36,102 nucleotides of DNA from Deltaproteobacteria bacterium (lineage in GTDB: Bacteria > Myxococcota_A > UBA9042). The stretch lies in assembly GCA_016875335.1 (NCBI GenBank), contig VGRO01000041.1:1-36102 (forward strand), given 5' to 3'. Below, in pieces: positions 16,252 through 25,400 of this stretch. Position numbers and translations under genes: made by a program. Numbering within the stretch: the first letter of the stretch is position 1; each line of letters begins with the position of its first letter. The notes under the pieces are model-generated. The model searched no databases. It was not told where the DNA came from and saw nothing but the letters and a program-made list of their open reading frames with translations.

Positions 16252-19200
16252 TCAATACCAAGCCTTGACCTTGGGGCCGCCATAACCGTAGGCGGCCACG
16301 GCCTGACGCAGGAAGAAGGGAACTTCGACGTAGTTCTGCAGGGCGAGGCAAGCGCCGTTGGAAGTGCACTTGCAGCCCTTGGTGATCTTGGGGCCGCAGG
16401 TCGCGGTGGCGTCGTAGGCAGGGTCGTACTTGACCACCGCCTGGCCATCGGCGCCGAGCAGCGGCAGCAACCAGTCGGGCTCACCGTCACCGTTCAGGTC
16501 GGGGCCCGGTGTGGTTTCGTAGGCCTTGCCGAGCAGTTCGTTCGCGTACTGCAGGACCCGGGCGGCGATGCCCTTTTCGACCACCTTGCCAAACAAAGTC
16601 TCGCGGCCATAGGTCCGCGCAATGAAGACCTTGCCGGTCGGGTCGTGGAACTCGATGCGCGAGGCGTAGGTCGGCGACGCATCTTCGGCCAACTCGTAGA
16701 CCCGCATCATGTCGAGCCAGTTCTGCTTCTGGTTCTCGGGCAGATACAGCATGGTCCAGGCGATCAGGAACTTCTGCTGCTCCCAGCCGATCTGGCTGTC
16801 CACCACCGCTGTGTCGACCACGTTCTGGGATCCGAACGCCGCTTGCAGGTCGCTGCCCGCGCTCTGGCAGATGGTCGATCCCGGACCCGGGAAGCACGCC
16901 TTGGGCGTGGCGCCGATCCAACTGGTCCAGCCAATGGCCTGCTGCGGGAACTGCTCAGCGTCCACCGGGACGTCGCCCTTGGCGTTGACGGCGACGCGCG
17001 GGCCCTTGAGCACCTCGTCGCCAGTGAGCGCATTGCTGATCATGCGGCGGTACGCCTCAGGGAAGAGGTCGGCCATCGACACCGAGCGATAGCGGGCGTC
17101 GGTGAAATCGCCGAGCGACGAGCTGATGAAGTTGTCCACCGACTCGGTCAGCAGCATCGACACGTACATCTTGTCGTAGTACGAGCCGGCGTTCATGGTG
17201 TATTCGGCGTCGTACTCGCCCTTGTCGTCGGCCAGTTGGTTCTCGACGAGCTTGCCGCCATACGCCACGTTGCCAAAGTAGCCGGTGGCACCGTTGGGGA
17301 TGTGGAACGCGGTCGGCTTGACGGCGTTGCTGATCTTGCTTTCCATCGACCGCATCACGCCTTGGTCGTCCTTGAAATGCGGGCCGGGCTCGGGCCGGGC
17401 CAGCAGTCGGCCAAAGTGGTCGAACACCATGCCGGCGGCCAGCATCGGGCTCGGAAAGAAGTTCTTGGCGGCGTAGGCCCACAACTCGTCGGCGTCGGTC
17501 GTGGCCTCTTCGGCCACCGAGCGGTAGATGTTGCGGTACAGGCCCAGGCCCTTGGCGCCGTCCCGCATCTTCTCGTTGTAGCGGGCGAGCGTCCGGTTGG
17601 CGGCGCCCTTGGCCGAGAAGCTCTTTCGACCGCGGCGGTAGTTGTCGAAGATGTGGCCGACTTCTTGCATCGTGACCATGAAGTTGAAGATCTCGTACTG
17701 GTCCGCACCGTTGTCGTGCCGGTACACGCTGGCGTTGCCGAGGTCGGCCCAGCGGTCGGTGGCAAAGCCATAGGGCACGCGAACGCGGCCCTGCGGGTCG
17801 ACGCCGGGGCCGGCGCGGTAGTTGGTGGCCTCGCTGGCATTGGCCTGGCGCAGCGAGGTCCACGGCACGTAGTCGACCTTCTGCGACTTGCATTTGGTGG
17901 TGGCGCCGTTGACGGTGACCAGCAGGCCGTCGAGCAGCGGGCTCCACGCGCCCTCGGTCGCCTCGTTCCAGCGCGCGGGCTTGTACTGGGCGACGTCCTC
18001 GACGGCGTCGCAGTCGTTGATGAGGGCGTAGTTCTTCTGCAATTGCGAATAATGGATGTCCGCGCCGTTGTACTTGGGCTGCAAGCCGAGGATGCCGCCA
18101 AAGTTGTCCATCTTGGTCAGCGCCCCTTTGCCGCGGGCCGCGTTGGACTTGTATTTCTCGTCGTCGTACACGGCCACGGTGTCGCCGTAGAACATGCGCG
18201 CCGCCGCGAAATCGTAGGCGCCTAGGCCCAGCAGGTCCTGGGTAGTCTCGCCCGCGTAGTCCATGACCGACGAGTGCATCCACATCCAAATCAGGTTGTC
18301 GCGCTCTTCGGTCGTCACCGGGTCGAACCAGCGCGGGCCGACGCATGCCGATCCGTCCTTGGCCAGGCTGGTGCATGGTTTGGTGTTGGCGCCGTCGCTG
18401 GTCCGCAACTGCCAGTACTGCGGCCGGTAGTTCATGGCGTCGCTGGAGCTGATGAAGTTGTGGCGCAATCCGATGCTGTGACCCATTTCGTGGATGATGA
18501 CCGCGTAGTGGACCTTGCGCGCCAGGTACTGCTTCATGCGGTCGGCGCGCTTGTGTTGTTCGTCCTTGCTCTGGCTCGGGTCGAACTTGCCGAACTTCTC
18601 TTGCAGACCCTGGCCGAGGCCGGCGATCGACAACGGCGCATCCTGCATCTCCATGATGCACGCGCCGCGCTCCGACAGCGCAGTCTCGCGCATGCGCCGG
18701 AACTCGCGCTGCACGCTGGGGTTGCCGCCGCGCAGGGGCGAGGCGAGGTTGAGCACGCCCTGGCTCATCGGCATGCCGCCCAGGCCGTGCAGGTGCTGGA
18801 CGTGTTCGGTCAACAGCGCCGCCTCGAACGCGGTGCCCTGGGCTTGCTGGCGGCGGGCCGCATACAGTGGCGCACTGACCGACACGGCGCCATCGGCCGC
18901 GGTCACGTACTCAAGCTTCTCCTTGACTTTGGCGGCCAACTGCACGGCCTTGGGGTGTTGCTCGGCAAACTGCTGGGCCTGGGCGTCGGACATACGCATG
19001 CCGGCGGCGTCGCCGACGTGTTCGTCCACCTGGTCCGCGGTCAGCTGGCCGAGTGCTCCGTTCTGAGCCGCCGCCACCGCAGCACTCGACCAATCGCGGA
19101 TATAGGTGCCGTTGGTGATTTCCTCGGTCTTGAGTTCCTTGGCAATGTAGCGCGCTTGATCGACGAGGCCTTGGCTGAACAGGTCGTTGACGTGGGTCCA

Positions 19201-21063
19201 CACGTTGATGCTCGCCGACACCACCTCGCCCGACAGCGGATCGTCGGCATCGACCATGATGCCCCACGGCGACGGGGTTTGCGGCGCGACCATGGCGTTG
19301 ACGGCGTGGTAGCGCAGGTCGCCACGGCGGGCGTGTACGGCCTTGTTGCACTGCTGGACGGTCTTCCAGTCGCCCGATTGCCGGGCCTGCGCGCAGGCCA
19401 TGGCGGTCCAGGTGGGCGGCAGCCTTGCGTCCTTGGGCCCGCACAGGTCGGGGTCGTTGGCCTCGACCGGACTGTGGCACAGCACCACCATTTCTGGGGC
19501 CTTTGCCAGCGCGATGATGCCTGCATCCAATCCGCGCTTCTTGCCGAGCGTGTCCGCGAGGGCCGCGCACTTGGCCTCGTCGCGCTTGTTGTCCTTGTAG
19601 GCCACGCCGTGGCGGCAGTCGTCGACTTCGCGCGCCAGTTGCACCAGATCCCAGTGGTCCTCCATCTGGCCCCGGTACATCGGGAACGCGGTCGCGCACT
19701 CGTTCTTCTTGCCTTCCTGGCCCTTGGTGAGGTGGGCGCATTCGGCGTACTTGGCGGTGACGACGGCGGCGCGCATGGCGACGTCCCACTCGTGGGTGGC
19801 GTCTTCTGTGGCGCCGAAGTAGTCCTGGCTGCTGCCGCTGGCGTAGTACCAGACCACCGGCTTCTCGGTGCGCTTGGCGTATGGCAGGGTGCAGCGCTGC
19901 TTGAAGGTGTCGCAGCGCGAACCCAGGCCGGCCGCTTCGCACTCGTCGGCGGTGCCGTTCTTGTCGGCGTCGCGGTTGGGGTCGGCGCCGTAGGGCGTAC
20001 CCACGCACGACTTGTCGGTGCACTTGTCCTGGGGCACAAAGCACTTGATCTCGCCCAGCATCTTGGCGGGATCCTTGTAGTAGTGGCTGCGCTGCCAGAT
20101 GTTGTACTTGTCGGCGAAGCGGTGCCAGCGGTCGTCGGTCATGCCGTAGCTGCGGGCGTAGCCGTTGCGCTCGGTGGTGAAGATGCCATAGGCCTGGAAG
20201 CGGTAGCCGTCGTATTCGGTGGGCTCGAAATCGGTGTCCTCGACGCGCTTGAACGCCTGGCGGATCGTCAACTCGACCGGATTGCAATTGCCCGCCGGTT
20301 CGGTGCCGCCGGCAAACTCGGGCGGCAGCATGCAGGCCGGGAACTTGTCGATGCCCCAGCCCAGGTGCGACAGGTCGATGAGCTTGGGCCTGGCAAAGGC
20401 CTTATTGGTGACGTCGAAGTAGCTGCCATCCTTGGCGAAGTACGGGGCATTCTCGTCGTTGGGGTCGTTGATGTCGAAGGCCATCGACTCGTACTGTACG
20501 CCGCCATAGATGCCGACCATCGACAGCGTGTCAAAGTCGTAGCTGTCGGTGTTCAGGTTGCGGCTCCAGTCCACGCGCATGTGGCGGCGCTCGTACCACG
20601 GCCGGTCGAAGGCGTTTTCTTCGAGCACATTGAGCTCTTCGCCGGTCGTCGGGTTGTAGCTCTTGCGGATGTCGAAGTGCGAGGTGATCGGGTAGGCGCA
20701 CACGATGACGCCGTCGTTGGTGGCCTTGCCGGCGCCCTTGCCGTCGGTGCCCTCGATGCGCTCGTAGGCCAGCCGGCCGATGAGCAGATTCTGGGTGATC
20801 TGGAACTTGATGCGCGACAGAGGCTGAGCGTAGGTCGATGTGAACAGCCCGTCCTGCGAGGCGCCATAGCCGACGTCGATGAGCGTCGCCTGGGCGTAGA
20901 ACTCCGGGTTGTCCTTGGGGTCCGCGAGGTTCGTGCCGACAAAGAGCGTCTTGTCCAGGGCGTAGGGCTGCACGCGGTTGATCGGCGGGCGCTCTTCGGC
21001 ACACCCCCAGGCCGCGATCGCCAGAAGACCAAGGACCAGGATGGGGCGAACGGGATGTTGCAT
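16252..21063 (-). CDS. Giant metzincin-type zinc metalloprotease lipoprotein
   Basis: A 1603-residue protein. The signal peptide ends in an IAAWGC lipobox (C21). The zinc motif H858-E-M-G-H862-S-I-G-L-R-H868 is followed by NF, and a Met-turn-like SVMDY has M934, as in metzincins. The layout resembles the Met-zincin (DUF4953, with a DUF5117-like N-terminal part) proteins: an FDIRKSYN region, then SGEVVSASINVW before the catalytic domain. Two Asp-rich Ca-loop-like stretches are seen (DADKNGTADECE near residue 363 and DLNGDGEPDW near residue 1522). The ATG at 21063 is preferred over the upstream TTG (21093) because GAGG lies at a good distance and the lipoprotein signal begins there. It is the first gene of the minus-strand run of four. 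Probable role: degradation of external proteins, or processing of the following lipoproteins (inference). Paralogous to the gene at 22457-26476. Confidence 0.9.
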   Translation of the reverse strand: MQHPVRPILVLGLLAIAAWGCAEERPPINRVQPYALDKTLFVGTNLADPKDNPEFYAQATLIDVGYGASQDGLFTSTYAQPLSRIKFQITQNLLIGRLAYERIEGTDGKGAGKATNDGVIVCAYPITSHFDIRKSYNPTTGEELNVLEENAFDRPWYERRHMRVDWSRNLNTDSYDFDTLSMVGIYGGVQYESMAFDINDPNDENAPYFAKDGSYFDVTNKAFARPKLIDLSHLGWGIDKFPACMLPPEFAGGTEPAGNCNPVELTIRQAFKRVEDTDFEPTEYDGYRFQAYGIFTTERNGYARSYGMTDDRWHRFADKYNIWQRSHYYKDPAKMLGEIKCFVPQDKCTDKSCVGTPYGADPNRDADKNGTADECEAAGLGSRCDTFKQRCTLPYAKRTEKPVVWYYASGSSQDYFGATEDATHEWDVAMRAAVVTAKYAECAHLTKGQEGKKNECATAFPMYRGQMEDHWDLVQLAREVDDCRHGVAYKDNKRDEAKCAALADTLGKKRGLDAGIIALAKAPEMVVLCHSPVEANDPDLCGPKDARLPPTWTAMACAQARQSGDWKTVQQCNKAVHARRGDLRYHAVNAMVAPQTPSPWGIMVDADDPLSGEVVSASINVWTHVNDLFSQGLVDQARYIAKELKTEEITNGTYIRDWSSAAVAAAQNGALGQLTADQVDEHVGDAAGMRMSDAQAQQFAEQHPKAVQLAAKVKEKLEYVTAADGAVSVSAPLYAARRQQAQGTAFEAALLTEHVQHLHGLGGMPMSQGVLNLASPLRGGNPSVQREFRRMRETALSERGACIMEMQDAPLSIAGLGQGLQEKFGKFDPSQSKDEQHKRADRMKQYLARKVHYAVIIHEMGHSIGLRHNFISSSDAMNYRPQYWQLRTSDGANTKPCTSLAKDGSACVGPRWFDPVTTEERDNLIWMWMHSSVMDYAGETTQDLLGLGAYDFAAARMFYGDTVAVYDDEKYKSNAARGKGALTKMDNFGGILGLQPKYNGADIHYSQLQKNYALINDCDAVEDVAQYKPARWNEATEGAWSPLLDGLLVTVNGATTKCKSQKVDYVPWTSLRQANASEATNYRAGPGVDPQGRVRVPYGFATDRWADLGNASVYRHDNGADQYEIFNFMVTMQEVGHIFDNYRRGRKSFSAKGAANRTLARYNEKMRDGAKGLGLYRNIYRSVAEEATTDADELWAYAAKNFFPSPMLAAGMVFDHFGRLLARPEPGPHFKDDQGVMRSMESKISNAVKPTAFHIPNGATGYFGNVAYGGKLVENQLADDKGEYDAEYTMNAGSYYDKMYVSMLLTESVDNFISSSLGDFTDARYRSVSMADLFPEAYRRMISNALTGDEVLKGPRVAVNAKGDVPVDAEQFPQQAIGWTSWIGATPKACFPGPGSTICQSAGSDLQAAFGSQNVVDTAVVDSQIGWEQQKFLIAWTMLYLPENQKQNWLDMMRVYELAEDASPTYASRIEFHDPTGKVFIARTYGRETLFGKVVEKGIAARVLQYANELLGKAYETTPGPDLNGDGEPDWLLPLLGADGQAVVKYDPAYDATATCGPKITKGCKCTSNGACLALQNYVEVPFFLRQAVAAYGYGGPKVKAWY

Positions 21064-21178
21064 GCGTGCCTCAGGCAGTGTGCTGATTTTCAAGGTGTAT
21101 TGCGATTCCGGGCCGCCGCTGCGGCTCGGCCGCCGCGTTCAAGAGGCGGTCAACTCGCCTGGACGTGATCGCTCGGAG

Positions 21179-21201
21179 CGCTGCGCAAGCGCAGCGTTTT
21201 T
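21179..21201 (+). terminator. Rho-independent terminator-like hairpin on + strand, no matching gene
   Basis: CGCTGCGC-AA-GCGCAGCG is a perfect inverted repeat (8 bp per arm; realistic pairing of six with a GCAAGC loop) followed directly by TTTTT. It is oriented to stop transcription on the plus strand, yet no plus-strand gene ends here. The metzincin gene is transcribed the other way from 21063. Confidence 0.5.
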
Positions 21202-21288
21202 CCTGTAAGGCCAGGAGGTTGCGGTTCGCCTGCGCGGCGCGCGACCCCGATTTGGGGCGGCAAAGGATAGCGGCGAGTTTGCTGGCGA

Positions 21289-21339
21289 CAACTTGAAAAG
21301 TTGACGCAGTGCGTCATGGCCCATGGCCAAGCGCCATGG
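21289..21339. promoter_or_regulatory. Cluster of three adjacent dyads, candidate operator region
   Basis: Three palindromes lie almost end to end: CAACTTGAAAAGTTG (21289-21303), GACGCAGTGCGTC (21303-21315) and CCATGGCCAAGCGCCATGG (21321-21339). They lie upstream of the four-gene run and next to the minus-strand TATTAT at 21352-21347. Spacing and symmetry suit protein-binding sites, but no known operator is recognised. Confidence 0.35.
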
Positions 21340-21414
21340 TTGCGGAATAATACTCGCGCTGTCATGGGTTTGCGAGAAATGTGAAGTTTTGTGATGCGCC
21401 GCGGTCCGCCGGAA

Positions 21415-22314
21415 TCACGCCCCGCCGTTGCGCCCGTAGAGCATCCGCGACCCGGGATCGAGCGCAGCCAGCAGCGCGTACCGGCGCTGGGCCGGGTCGA
21501 GGATGAAGACGGCGCCGTCCACGGCGTCCAACCGCACCCACGCGTGCGAGAACCAGCCCGACACGAACTTGCGCTCCAGCGACACCTTGCCGCGCAACCA
21601 CCCGCCGTCAATGAGGCGCTCCAGCACCGCGCCGACGAAACACACCTGATGCCGGCACACGCCGCCCTTGGCAGCCAGGAACACGTCGAGGTCGATGGGC
21701 TCGTCGGGCCGCAGGAAGCCTTGCTTGTCGAGGCGCTTGACCACCTGCTCGTCGTACGGCATGTGGTCCTCGACCAATTGGGCCACCCGCGACAGCACAT
21801 GGGCGCGCAGATCCTCGCGGGCCTGTTCCACGGTCTTGTCGGCCAGCAGGCGTTCGAGCCACAGGTCGTACACCTTGCGCAACAGGCTTCCCGGTCGGCG
21901 CATGTCGACCACGATGGCCTCGCGCGGCTTGCGGCCAAGGTAGACGCCGCCGTCGATGCGCGTCTCTCCGCCGATGATACGCCAGCCGTGGAACCACCCG
22001 AACGGCGCGTCGGGGTCCCCCTCGCTCGGCTGCAACGTACCGTCGGCGGCAAGCCGCGTGACCAGGATGCCGGTGTTGCCGCTTTTGGCGCGGTCGAAAC
22101 CGCGGTCGTCGGCGGCCGGCCCTGGATCCGCGGCGACGGCGACTGGGGCAGCGATGCGTTGGTGCGCGGTTGCGTCCTCGCGGGCCGCAGAACCGTCGTC
22201 GGGCCCTTGGCCCGCTTGTAGAAGGCGCGTGGCGTGCGCCGTCCAGGCGGCGATGCGCGACTGCAGGTCGGCGGGACCCGGCGGCGCGGTGGGGCTATCG
22301 GCCTGGCTGCGCAT
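21415..22314 (-). CDS. Transglutaminase-like (papain-fold) protein
   Basis: A 299-residue protein. The C-terminal half has the transglutaminase-like core in the expected order: GGVCRHQV with C220, then FSHAWVRLD with H257, then VFILDPAQ with D273, the Cys-His-Asp triad of the family. An N-terminal region rich in Ala and Asp precedes it. There is no signal peptide or membrane helix. Members act as peptidases or as protein cross-linking or amide-cleaving enzymes. The frame stays open farther upstream (to 22635), but that would run over the divergent metzincin start; ATG 22314 is chosen and lacks a clear Shine-Dalgarno sequence. It is separated by 142 bp from the divergent metzincin at 22457, so the two may share a control region. 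Substrate unknown. Confidence 0.75.
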   Translation of the reverse strand: MRSQADSPTAPPGPADLQSRIAAWTAHATRLLQAGQGPDDGSAAREDATAHQRIAAPVAVAADPGPAADDRGFDRAKSGNTGILVTRLAADGTLQPSEGDPDAPFGWFHGWRIIGGETRIDGGVYLGRKPREAIVVDMRRPGSLLRKVYDLWLERLLADKTVEQAREDLRAHVLSRVAQLVEDHMPYDEQVVKRLDKQGFLRPDEPIDLDVFLAAKGGVCRHQVCFVGAVLERLIDGGWLRGKVSLERKFVSGWFSHAWVRLDAVDGAVFILDPAQRRYALLAALDPGSRMLYGRNGGA

Positions 22315-22456
22315 GGGGCCAAGGTTGCCCGTTTTCTCCCTCGGCGTCCAACCGGGCGCGGCCTGCGGTTGCAGCCGGGCGGCAGACGTGGAAAATTCGC
22401 CGCTTTGCCCGCGACGGCCCGCGCTGACGCCCGCCCACCACCTGCGGAGAATGTCC
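22315..22456. other. Divergent intergenic region between transglutaminase-like and metzincin genes
   Basis: 142 bp that must hold promoters for both directions. A weak candidate for the plus strand is TTGCAG at 22369-22374, then 17 bases, then AAAATT at 22392-22397. GGAGA at 22446-22450 is the ribosome binding site of the metzincin gene. Confidence 0.3.
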
Positions 22457-25400
22457 ATGTTCCTCAACGTGCTTGCGCAGCCCCGCCGGCTGTGCAGTGG
22501 CGCCGCGGCGTGCGCCTGCCTGCTTTGGACGCTCCTGGCCGCCAGTTGTGCCCAGGACGTCGGGCAAATCGACCGCACACAGCCCGGTGCGCTGCGCAAG
22601 TCCCTGTTTTCCGGCGAGTGGTACTGGCGGCGCACAGTGGTCGACGCCCCCTACACCGCCGGCTTCACCTTCGTAGGCGAGGCCGACGACGTCGAGCGCG
22701 TTCGCTTCCGCATCGACGAGAACCACCTGATTGCGTACCGCAGCTACGATTTCGTCGCCGGCACCGACCTGGACCACAGCCAGCGCCGCAAGCGCTCGCC
22801 CGGCAGCGCCGCAGGAGAGTCGGGCCAGCCCGTCGCGATCTACCGCATCCAGAGCCACTTCGACATCAAGCGCAACTACAGCGCGGCCACCGGCGAGCAG
22901 GACAACGTCATCGCCGAGAACACCGTGGACCGGCCGTGGTTCGAGCGCGACTACATCCGCGTCGACTGGACCGAAAACCTGGCGCCCGGCAAGGGCTTCG
23001 AGTTCACGGTCGACACCGTGGCCACCGAGTTCGTCAAGTTCGCCGTCACCAATCCGGCCGACCCGGATAGCTTGCTGCTGGGGTTTCGGGACAAGGCCCG
23101 CAAGACCGGCTGGCGCGAGACCCGCGACCCGGCCGAGCAGCGCGCCGCGGCCAGCGCCGACTACCTCGACTTCGTGCACAAGCTGCTGGCGACGCCCCAG
23201 GTGTACGCAGGCTGGGACTGGGACGGCCCGTGGTCGGTGCCGGTGTGCTGGATCTACGGCAACGAGGACTGCAAGCCTGCCGAAATCACCGTCCGCTCGT
23301 CGTTGTTGAAGATCGACCCCGCAGGCGACTACGAGGTTCTGGACTACCCCGATAACGCGCTGGCCCGCGACGACAAGGGCCAGATCATCCGCACCCGGGC
23401 CCTGGCCGACGGCACCATCGCCCGCGACCCGGACGGCGAGGCGGTGCGCGTGCCGATGTTCGACAAGTTCGGGTACTTCCGCGCCGAGCGCTATGGCTGG
23501 GACCAGCGCCACGGCGAGGTGGAGTCCGCACGTGAACTCAAGATTTCGCGCCACGACCTGTGGCAGCAGTCGCACAAGGACGGCAAGCCGATCCCGTATG
23601 GTCAGCGCAAGGTCAGGCCGATCGTGTACTACAAATCCATCGGCTTTCCCAAGGAATTGGATGCCTTGGCTGCCGAGACGGGCAAGCAATGGGACGAGGC
23701 CTTTCGCAAAACGGTGGGCGCCCTACAAGGCAAGGATCCGGCGCAGGTGGGCCCGGTCTTCGTGGTGGCCGACAACACCTACGCGGTGGACAAGGCGGGA
23801 AAGGTCACCGACCGTGGCCAGCGGGTGGGCGACCTGCGCTGGTCGATGATCAACTACGTTGCCAAGCCGACCCGCGCCGGCCTGCTGGGCTACGGGCCGA
23901 GCGCAACCGACCCTGTGACCGGCGAAATCGTCAGCGCCACTGCCAACGTGTACGGCGCGGCCCATCAGGTGCTGGCGACCAGCGCCCGCGATCTCTTGCG
24001 GTTGGTGCGCGGCGAGATCAGCCCCGAGGCATACGGCTTGGGCCATGTCACCGAAGCCGAGGTCCACGCCGCGCTGCACGCCTTTGCGCCCGGCGACAAG
24101 CCCAAACCAAAAGGGATGGGCGCGCAGCCTGACCAGGGCGACATGGCGCACGCCGACCGCGTCGCCGAGGTGCAGCAGTTCGCGGCGCGCGTGACCGACC
24201 GCGAAAAGCAAAAGGCGGTCATCGCCAAAAAGAAATCGGCGCTGGCCGAAAAGCCGGGCTGGGCCGAGCAACGCCTCGCCAAGATCACCGCCTCGGGCCT
24301 GCTCGGCAACCTCATCAATCGCCAGGTCGCGTTGGCCCACGGCGACCCGGCGCTGCGCGAAAAACTGTCGCAGACGCCGCCCGGCGCGCCCCTTCCTGCG
24401 CTGACGCAGTCGCAGCTCTTGGCCCTGGCGCCTCACCGCTGGTCGACCCGCGCCGCGCGCAGCCGGCACTTGGAACGCAAGCGTTTGCTCGCTCGGCACA
24501 GCATCGAACTGGCTGAATTCGCAGACGATGCCGTCTTGGGAATGGCCGAAGCGCTCAAGGACTTTCCGACCGACCAGGTGCGCAAGAAGATCTTCGATCA
24601 GGTGTTCCTGTCCACGGCGCTGCACGAGGTGGGCCACACGCTGGGGCTGCGCCACAACTTCGAGAGTTCGACCGATGCGCTGAACTGGCCGGATGCCTAC
24701 TGGGACTTGCGCGGCGATTCTGCTGAACCGCTGACAGAGCCGACGCTGGCCCAGAAGAAGGCGGGGATGGACGACTTCCGTTACTCGTCGATCATGGACT
24801 ATGCCCAGCGCTGGCACCATGACCTCAAGGGCCTGGGCCGCTACGACATCGCCGCTATCGCATTTGGTTACGGCCAGTTGGTCGAGGTGTTCGCCAACGC
24901 GCCGGTGGATCCGCTGGTGGTCAACCCGCCCGACTACAGCCCGACCAAGCCAAGCGACGCCGACGGCTACGCGGTGATGGAACCGCTGTACCGCGATCCG
25001 CTGCGCGTGGCGCTCAAGAGCCAGTTGCGCCACTACACCCAAATCCCGAAACGTGTTTTTGGCGGCCTCGCGGCGATGCGCCAGCGCAAATTCGTGCCCT
25101 ATGCGCAGGTCATCGCCGACATGACCGGCGAGGGCAGCACGCCAGACCAGGGCCGCAAGCGCCAACTCTGGGAGGTGCCCTATCGCTTCTGCTCCGACGA
25201 GTACACCGAGGGCACGCCGACATGCAACATGTTCGACGCTGGCGCCGACGCCTGGGAAATCGTGCGATCGGGCATGCAGCAGTGGCGCGACCACTACGTG
25301 TTGCAGGCCTTTCGCCGCGACCGCGTGGGCTTTGCCATCGAGGACTACGAGTACCGGGTGTGGTCGCGCTACTTCCTGCCCGTCGGCCTGCAGTACCAGA

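Larger units (their letters stand above)
21064..21414. other. 351-bp intergenic region with dyads, between two minus-strand genes
   Basis: This region separates the transglutaminase-like gene from the first gene of the four-gene run and probably contains that run's promoter. The minus strand has a TATTAT at 21352-21347, but no matching -35 at standard spacing. It holds a plus-strand terminator-like hairpin and three adjacent dyads, listed separately. No ORF of note. Confidence 0.5.

Noticed and set aside
11099..16285. A 1728-residue open frame on the plus strand antisense to the Cys-rich lipoproteins
   Set aside because: Repetitive Val/Ala/Gly sequence that mirrors the DxDxDG codon pattern; it has no start signal and crosses two real genes and their gap. 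It is a shadow of GC-rich codon use.
18274..21168. A 964-residue plus-strand open frame opposite the metzincin gene
   Set aside because: The minus strand has a clear HExxH metzincin, lipobox and Shine-Dalgarno sequence; the plus frame shows no domain.
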